From Ctena decussata (taxonomy: Eukaryota; Mollusca; Bivalvia; Lucinida; Lucinidae): DNA of 64,000 nucleotides. Position numbers and translations under genes: made by a program. The notes beneath the pieces are model-generated. The model did no database searches, was not told where the DNA came from, and saw nothing but the letters and a program-made list of their open reading frames with translations. Positions 57,558 to 64,000 of this stretch are shown piece after piece. The stretch spans positions 10,386,803 through 10,450,802 of the forward strand of contig OZ022515.1 in assembly GCA_963989385.1 (NCBI GenBank), read 5' to 3'. How positions within the stretch are numbered: the stretch's first letter is position 1; the number at the start of each line of letters is the position of its first letter.

Positions 57558-57890
57558 TTTGTGTGATACAATTTTCTAGCTGGGGTTGTTTTGGAAGGGA
57601 AAAAAACACGGTCTTATAACTGAAGAAAAAAGATAGCTTTATTTTAGATGAAACACTTTTTTTAAATTTTGCATAAATGGATCTTGTCATCTGCTTTTTA
57701 GCACCATAAGGGTTGGTTTAAACAGTATTATTTGTATAATATACATATGACAATGACATTGACAACAGCCAAACATAATTATACAAACTGGGATTCAGAA
57801 GAAAGTCGATGACCTTAAGAGTTGATATCGATGACCTTAAGAGTTGATATTACTGTGAATTTTATTAACGCTGACACCATGTACGCAAAT
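57558..57890. other. intronic spacer, nothing recognised
   Basis: Contains a small direct duplication (CGATGACCTTAAGAGTTGAT twice, 57807-57850) and no exon. Confidence 0.45.
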
Positions 57891-58126
57891 GAGCCACGAC
57901 GTGAGAAAACCAGCATTGTGGTTGTGCGCCCAGCGCAGACTCAGATCAGCCTGGGCATCCGCCCAGTCTGATCAGAGTCTTCGCTGTCTGCATGGAGGTA
58001 GCTTAGACCCATAGCTATCCTTTAAGCGCTTAGCGAAGGGTCTTATCAGGCTGGGTAGATGTCCAGGCTGATCTGAGTCTGAGCTGGGTGGACAACCACT
58101 TTGTTGGTTTTCTCGTGTCGCGGCTC
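57891..58126. mobile_element. MITE family N, copy 3
   Basis: GAGCCACGACGTGAGAAAAC to TTTCTCGTGTCGCGGCTC; full-length palindrome of 236 bp, AAAT on both flanks. Confidence 0.8.
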
Positions 58127-58190
58127 AAATCTATTTTCTTACAAGTTCATGAATCTTGCCAGTATTTGACACATAGACAAACAAAAGGGA

Positions 58191-58795
58191 TACCATATTA
58201 ATCCTATTAAACGCCCGAGAGCATTGCATTTTACTAAGGGGGAATTCCTTTAGAACCTAGTTTGTATTAAATTAGGGACTGCCAAAATACCTTTAGTCTT
58301 TAATAAAAGGTATTAAGCTAAATGAGTATACTTTCAGAGTAAGTAACTATATGAGCCGCGACACGAGAAAACCAACAATGTGGTTATGCGCCCAGCACAG
58401 ACTCAGATCAGCCTGGGCATCCGCCCAGTCTGATCAGAGTCTTCCCTGTCCGCATGGAGGTAGCTTAGACCCTTAGCTACCCTTTGAGCACTTAACGAAG
58501 AGTCTGGTCAAACTCGGCGGATACCCAGGTTGATCTGAGTCTGCGCTGGACGCACGACCACATTGTTGGTTTTCTCGTGTCGCGGCTCATATTATTTTTG
58601 GCTCTCTTCTCAGGTGGGATGGAGATCAACACTAGGAGCAAATTCTATCCTCTAAGAGTAGACCCCATTCCAAAAAAAGCCACTTGATCCAGAGAAGCAA
58701 ATAGGAATTCATGAAAGTCAATATACCATTATTTTCTGAAAAGAAGCAGGGGGGAGGGGTTAGAGCAGGGACATTTATCAGGATTAATACCGTAT
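58191..58795. mobile_element. repeat Z copy 1, split by MITE N4
   Basis: Ends TACCATATTAATCCTATTAA and the complement GGATTAATACCGTA. The internal parts (GGTATTA..CTTTCAGAG, CTCTAAGAGTAGACCCCATT, GATCCAGAGAAGCAAATAGG) align with 62975-63343. The 236-bp N4 element sits in the middle, so N was active after Z landed. Confidence 0.65.
58353..58588. mobile_element. MITE family N, copy 4, nested in Z
   Basis: GAGCCGCGACACGAGAAAAC to TTTCTCGTGTCGCGGCTC; intact palindromic copy. Confidence 0.82.
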
Positions 58796-59049
58796 GCTTA
58801 TTGACATTCGCTGGGTCATGAATTAAAGAACTTGCAAATAGTTTCCAAAATCAAAAGATCTCAAAATAAAGAACTCACGAAAATAAAGTTATTTACGTTA
58901 TAACTAAATCAAGTATTAACTATTTTCATGCAGAACGAGTATATGCAGGCAGATGGCTTATATTACCTTAAAAATTCTAAAAGTTGGGACACCGTAAATA
59001 ATTACCATAATTAATAAAAAAAATGGAACAATTGGGTTTTACAATGCAT

Positions 59050-59325
59050 TCTAACACAGTGTGCCTATAGAAGCAATGGAAAGTTACCGTGTTTTATTCT
59101 GCAACAATTCACTGTTTCGGAGCGCGTGAGTGTAACTGCTGACGTCACTGCAACTACTGACGTAATTTTCTGATGATAGATGGTGTAACGTCTCTTTTTC
59201 TTTCTAAAATGGCCATTAAAACGTATATTGGTCTTAGATACAGTTAAGAATATTGGCGGGAGCATGAACGCACCGGAAGGAAGGTTGGGAGAGTTTGAAT
59301 GAAAAGAATAGTTTTTCGGCGTTTT
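59050..59325. repeat. interspersed repeat Y, copy 2
   Basis: Inverted, diverged counterpart of 37600-37955. It contains TGACGTCA at about 59137. Element E3 begins in its final T-run. Confidence 0.55.
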
Positions 59326-61657
59326 TAGCTCACCTGAGCACGAAGTGCTCAGGGTGAGCTTTTGGGATACCCTGATGTCCGTCGTCCGTCGTACGTCCGT
59401 CCGGACGTCCGGACGTCCGTCCGTCAACTTTTGCTTGTGTACATTCTAGCGGGTACAGTTTCGATCCAATCTTTATGAAACTTTGTCAGAATGTTAGTCT
59501 TTATAAAATCTAGGCCAAGTTCGAAACTGGGTCATGTCGGGTCAAAAACTAGGTCACTAGGTCAAATCTTAGAAAAACCTTGTGTACGCCCTAGAGGGCA
59601 CAGTTTTCATCCAAAGTTCATGAAACTTTGTCAGAATGTTTATCCTCATAATATCTAGGACAAGTTTGAAACTGGGTCACGTCGGGTCCAAAACTAGGTC
59701 ACTAGGTCAAATCATAGAAAAACCTTGTGTACGCTCTAGGGGACACAGTTTTGATCCAATCTTTATGAAACTTTGTCAGAATGTTTATCTCCATAAACTC
59801 TAGGCCAAGTTCGAAACTGGGTCATGTCGGGTTTAAAACTAGGTCACTAGGTCAAATCTTAGAAAAAATTTGTGTACGCTCTAGAACGCACATTTTTGAT
59901 CCAAAGTTCATGAAACATAATCCGAAAGTTTATCCTTATAATATCTAGGACAAGTTTGAAACTGGGTCACGTCGGGTCAAAAACTAGGTCACTAGGCCAA
60001 ATCATAGAAAAAACCTTGTGTATGCTCTAGAGGACACAGTTTTGATCCAATCTTTATGAAACATTGTCAGAATGTTTATCTCCATAAACTCTAGGCCAAG
60101 TTTGAAACTGGGTCATGTTGGGTCAAAAACTAGGTCACTAGGTCAAATGTTAGAAAAACCTTGTGTACGCTCTAGAAGGCACAGTTTTGATCCAAAGTTC
60201 ATAAAACTTTGTCAGAATGTTTATCCTCATAATATGTAGGACAAATTTGAAACTGGGTCATGTTGGGTCAAAAACTAGGTCACTAGGTCAAATCGTAGAA
60301 AAATCTTGTGTACACTCTAGTGGACACAGTTTTGATCTAATCTTTATGAAACTTTGTCAGAATGTTCACTTCCATAAACTCTCGGCGAACTTTGAAAGTA
60401 GGTCATGTCGGGTCAAAAACTAGGTCACTCGGTCAAATCTTAGAAAAACCTTGTGTAAGCTCTAGAAGGCACAGCTGTGATTCAAAGTTCATGAGACTTT
60501 GTCAGAATGTTTATCCTCATAATATGTAGGCTAAGTATGAAACTGGGTCATGTCGGGTCAAAAACTTGGTCACTAGGTCAAATCTTAGAAAAACCTTGTG
60601 TACGCTCTAGAAGGCACAGTTTTCATCCCAAAGTTCATGAAACTTTGTCAGAATGTTTACCCTCATAATATCTAGAACAAGTTCGAAACTGGGTCACGTC
60701 GGGTCAAAAACTAGGTCACTAGGTCAAATCATAGAAAAACCTTGTGTACGCTCTAGAAGACACAGTTTTGATCTAATCTTTATGAAATTTTGTCAGAATG
60801 TTTATCTTCATAAACTCTCGGCCAAGTTTGAAAGTAGGTCATGTCGGGGAAAAACTAGGTCACTAGGTCTAATCTTAGAAAAACGTTGTGTAAGCACTAG
60901 AAGGCATAGTTTTGATCCAATCTTCATGAAACTATGTCAAAATGTTTATTGTCCATATATCTAAGCCCCCTATGAAACTGAGTAACGTCGGCTCAAGGTC
61001 AAATCTTAGAAAAACTTTGTGTACACCCTAGAGGGCACAGTTTTGATCCAATCTTCATTAAACTCTGTCAGAATGTTTATCTTCATAAACTCTCGGCCAA
61101 GTTCGAAAGTAGGTCATGTCGGGTAAAAAACTAGGTCACTAGGTCAGATCTTAGAAAAACGTTGTGTAAGCACTAGAAGGCATAGTTTTGATCCAATCTT
61201 CATGAAACTATGTCAAAATGTTTATTGTCCATATATCTAAGCCCCCTATGAAACTGAGTCACGTCGGCTCAAGGTCAAATCTTAGAAAAACTTTGTGTAC
61301 ACCCTAGAGGGCACAGTTTTGATCCAATCTTCATGAAACTCTGTCAGAATGTTTATCTTAATGAAATCTAGGTAAAGTTTGAAACTGGGTCGTGTCGGGT
61401 CAAAAACTTGGTCACTAGGTCAAATATAAGAACGACCTTGTACACGCTCCAGAGAGCACAGTTTTGATCCAATCTCAATGAAACTGTGTCAGAATGTTTA
61501 TTCTTACAATATCCAGGCCAAGTTTGAAACTGGGTCATGTTGGGTCAAAAACTAGGTCAAATGTTAGTATGGTAAAAACTCTTATAAATCTTCACCAGAG
61601 CCAGTGAACTGATTAATGCTCAGGTGAGCGATTCAGGGCCACCATGGCCCTCTTGTT
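59326..61657 (+). mobile_element. pearl-like element E3
   Basis: Head TAGCTCACCTGAGCACGAAG with mirror, GTCCG tract (59375-59425), about fourteen cores at a 145-bp period, tail CAGGTGAGCGATTCAGGGCC, hairpin GGGCCACCATGGCCC and TCTTGTT. Perfect AGGTCACTAGGTCA occurs at 59551, 59696, 59841, 60132, 60277, 60713 and 61133, with one-base variants in other cores. A higher-order duplication of about 295 bp lies at 60780-61320. Confidence 0.75.
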
Positions 61658-61670
61658 GAGTGTTAGAATC

Positions 61671-61841
61671 GAAATAGTTCAGCTCTAGCATTGAATTGTT
61701 GAGTAATAATTCACTGTTTGTCAGACAGTTATAAGTAGATATATAACTCGCGCTCCGTGCTCGTGATATGATCTACTTTACAACTGACCTCCAAACAGTG
61801 AATTATTACTCAACAATTCACTGCTAGAGCTGAACTATTTC
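61671..61841. repeat. foldback element
   Basis: GAAATAGTTCAGCTCTAGCA is mirrored by GCTAGAGCTGAACTATTTC, with TTGAGTAATAATTCACTG matching CAGTGAATTATTACTCAA inside. Confidence 0.75.
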
Positions 61842-61990
61842 TTAAGTAATGCATCCAAAAGAAGCAAATGGAATGGCAAAATGTGTACATGCTGGTCAGG
61901 GGCAGTCTGATCTGATCTGGGTCTGCATTATCTGGGTCTGCACTATTTTCTCTGACCTATCTGTCCCAATACTTAGAATTTTTACCACAT

Positions 61991-62225
61991 GAGCCGCGAC
62001 ATGACAAACCCAACAAAGTGGCATGTGCTCCAAGTGAAGACTCAGATCAGTCTGGGCAGCTGCCCAGTCTGATAAGTCTTCACTGCACGCTTAAGAGGTA
62101 GCTTAGGGTCTAAGCTAGGGACATGCAGACAGTGCTGACTCTGATCAGACTGGGCAGATGCCCAGGCTGATCTGAGTCTGCACTGGGTGCACAACCACTT
62201 TGTTGGTTTTCTGGCGTTACAGCTC
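61991..62225. mobile_element. MITE family N, copy 5
   Basis: GAGCCGCGACATGACAAACC to a weakened GTTACAGCTC end; ACAT flanks both sides. Confidence 0.75.
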
Positions 62226-62284
62226 ACATATATTCAAAGAAGTTCCAATGCACCAGTTATTTCATAAAACACATTCATATAAAT

Positions 62285-62948
62285 GAACCATGACACAACA
62301 AAACCAACAAAGTGGCATGTGTGCCCAAGGACTCAGACCAGCCTGAACATCTGCCCAGTCTGATTAGAGTCTTTGCTGTTGGCATAGAGGTAGCTTAGAC
62401 CCTGAGCTACCCTTAAGGTGCACAGCAAAGACTCTGATCAGACTAGGCAGATGCCCAAGCTGTTTTGAGTCTTTGCTGGGCGCACATACCACTTTGTTGT
62501 TTTTTTTCCTGTCGTAGCAGAAATCAGGTTAAGTGGGTGGGGGGGGGGGGGGGGGGGGGGAGTCTTTGCTGTTGGCAAAGAGGTAGCTTAGACCCTTAGC
62601 TACCCTTAAGGTTCACAGCAAAGACTCTGATCAAACTAGGCAGATGCCCAAGCTGTTTTGAGTCTTTGCTGGGCGCACATACCACTTTGTTGTTTTTTTC
62701 CCTGTCGCAGCAGAAATCAGGTTAAGTGTGTGTGGGGGGGGGGGGGGGGGGGGCAGTTTTTGCTGTTGGCAAAGAGGTAGCTTAGACCTTTAGCTACCCT
62801 TAAGGTTCACAGCAAAGACTCTGATCAAACTAGGCAGATGCCCAAGCTGTTTTGAGTCTTTGCTGGGCGCACATACCACTTTTTTTTTTTCCTGTCGCAG
62901 CAGAAATCAGGTTAAGTATGTGTGTGTGTGTGTGGGGGGGGGGGGGTC
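62285..62948. repeat. MITE N copy 6 with 194-bp tandem amplification and G-tracts
   Basis: The first copy (62285-62518) is a degraded N element. Its right part (TCTTTGCTGTTGG ... GGGCGCACATACCACTTT) is then repeated at a 194-bp period (62367, 62561, 62755). Each junction carries a long G-run (62538-62560, 62733-62753, 62934-62946), the last preceded by (TG)n. Confidence 0.75.
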
Positions 62949-62974
62949 CCAGTACTAAAGCACAGTACAGTACC

Positions 62975-63343
62975 TACCATATTAATCCTAAAAAATGCAG
63001 TTTATAAGGTCGGGGGTGGGGGGGGGGAACTTACTAGAGAGCCTAAAGTGCAGTTAATCAGCCAGTGCCAAAATACCTCTGATAAACAGTATAAAGGTGA
63101 GTGGGTATTACTTTCAGAGGAAGCAACTCTACCATTTTTGCATCCCTTCTTAGTAAGGGTCAACTCTTAAAGAAAAGAATTTGCTCCTACAGGAGCTCCT
63201 TTAAGAGTACACCCCATTTCAAGGAGCTACCTCATCCAGAGAGGTAAACAGGAAAAAATGCAAGTTACTATAACATTTTTTTTTCAGAAAAGAAGCAGGG
63301 GGCATTTATTAGAAGAGGGGCATTTAATAGGATTAATACGGTA
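62975..63343. mobile_element. repeat Z copy 2, ends at a splice acceptor
   Basis: TACCATATTAATCCT start and TAATAGGATTAATACGGTA end, with the same interior as Z copy 1 but no N insertion. It ends 18 nt before the exon at 63362, so the exon's upstream control sequences lie largely within Z. Confidence 0.65.
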
Positions 63344-63361
63344 TTTTATTTTCCTCGACAG

Positions 63362-63482
63362 ATGTTCTCAGGCAGACGTTCATATTATATGTTCACCGGC
63401 GAATGATGTGCTTGCAACTGAGTTTTGCAACAGAATAAAGGATCCAGAAGGGCCATTCCAAGTTGCTCTTGAGCTAGGATGG
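63362..63482 (+). CDS. exon following the VWD domain (C8-like start)
   Basis: The first base completes a Lys codon with 55059-55060. It reads CSQADVHIICSPANDVLATE then FCNRIKDPEGPFQVALELGW. Cysteines and the DPEGPF pattern recall the C8 region that follows VWD domains (C..l....GPF), although the usual Cys after GPF is not reached before the exon ends. Acceptor TTTTCCTCGACAG, donor GTGAGT; the exon ends on a codon boundary. Later exons lie beyond the window. Confidence 0.85.
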
Positions 63483-63504
63483 GTGAGTATTATGTTGTGT
63501 TGTT

Positions 63505-63660
63505 CTGGTTTCTAGAATGCCTTTACAAAGCAAAGAAGAGCTTATGCTATAACCCAAAGCAATGGAGATCTTATGCCATACCCCTGGTATCATATTCTGA
63601 TTATGCAATAGAGTTGATGTTCACTTCTGCATCCATGTTTGCATGTGCTGGCATTCATGT
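63505..63660 (+). repeat. degenerate piece resembling the head of element I
   Basis: GCAAAGAAGAGCTTATGC and CCATACCCCTGGTATCAT recall GCAAAGGAGGGCTTATGCGA and TACCCCCGGTATTGTAG at 22665-22700. The match is partial, so this may be a diverged fragment. Confidence 0.35.
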
Positions 63661-63662
63661 CA

Positions 63663-63864
63663 CAGTGCTCCAGTTAAGAAGGGGTAACAAGGATAATTTA
63701 GAGATAATTATCCATATTTCTCCATAAAAACATATTTTGTGACCCATCATTAGAACCGTCTCGTCAAGACGGTTCTAATGAGGGGTCACAACATATGTTT
63801 TCGTTGAGAAATATGAAAAATTATTTTGAATGATCCTCAATACCCCCTCTTATCTGGAGCTCTG
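63663..63864. mobile_element. MITE family M, copy 6
   Basis: CAGTGCTCCAGTTAAGAAGG to TTATCTGGAGCTCTG with the GAACCGTCTCGTCAAGACGG centre. Confidence 0.78.
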
Positions 63865-64000
63865 AATTGTCAGCACTTGCATCTGTGCGAGAGCATCTGA
63901 GTGTAACTAACCATGTAGGAAAGTGACCTACAATTTTATGCTTCACTGACTTTACGATATTATGGGTTACAGTTAGGATACTTTGTACACACTTATGTAT
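63865..64000. other. intronic end of window, nothing recognised
   Basis: No exon or repeat identified. Confidence 0.4.

Noticed and set aside
63258..63515. 85-codon frame covering the last exon
   Set aside because: The exon is real but the frame reads into introns on both sides; exon limits were set by the splice sites and by phase with 55060.

Overview
The window is animal nuclear DNA, most likely from a bivalve mollusc. It has about 1.2% recognisable coding sequence, spliced genes with consensus GT/AG boundaries and very dense transposon content. The repeat families resemble those typical of oysters and clams: hairpin-headed elements with a GTCC-type microsatellite and tandem cores ('pearl'-like), long palindromic MITEs and a mariner. 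This assignment rests on repeat style and protein character, not on a species match.

The one host gene lies on the + strand and runs the whole length of the window. I see six exons (1071-1175, 17691-17820, 38180-38294, 46794-46983, 54928-55060, 63362-63482). Their reading phases join without a gap (1/1, 1/2, 2/0, 0/1, 1/2, 2/0). They encode an EGF-like module, then a complete von Willebrand factor type D (VWD) domain, then the start of a Cys-containing C8-like stretch. The gene continues past both ends. Its five complete introns are 16.5, 20.4, 8.5, 7.9 and 8.3 kb and consist almost entirely of repeats.

Intron 1 (1176-17690) starts with a minisatellite whose unit matches the intron's own 5' splice-site sequence. 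It then holds a nested stack of five pearl-like elements (5148-13020), a frameshifted mariner (13261-14371) and another pearl-like element. Intron 2 (17821-38179) holds pearl-like elements G, F2, H1, I and J, a tRNA-related SINE, and an intact, young, minus-strand LTR retrotransposon (26472-36925). That retrotransposon has identical-length 2,331-bp LTRs, a 5-bp target duplication and one 1,576-codon ORF ordered Gag-PR-INT-RT-RNaseH, the unusual Gmr1-type order. Introns 3-5 hold further pearl-like elements (H2, E2, A2 with L inside, K, E3), six palindromic hAT-like MITEs across the window, and other hairpin MITEs.

The strongest non-gene signals are these. (1) A splice-donor-derived minisatellite. 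(2) Transposon ends 11-22 nt upstream of four of the six 3' splice sites. (3) A shared end structure across about eleven pearl-like families, all in the sense orientation. (4) Core repeats in several families carrying regularly spaced nuclear-receptor half-sites (AGGTCA as DR0, DR2 or inverted pairs). (5) A cluster of CRE sites (TGACGTCA) in the retrotransposon LTR. Most open frames outside the exons, the retrotransposon and the mariner are chance frames in repeats, especially in a 54-bp minisatellite whose period is a multiple of three. No rRNA, convincing tRNA gene or CRISPR array was seen.
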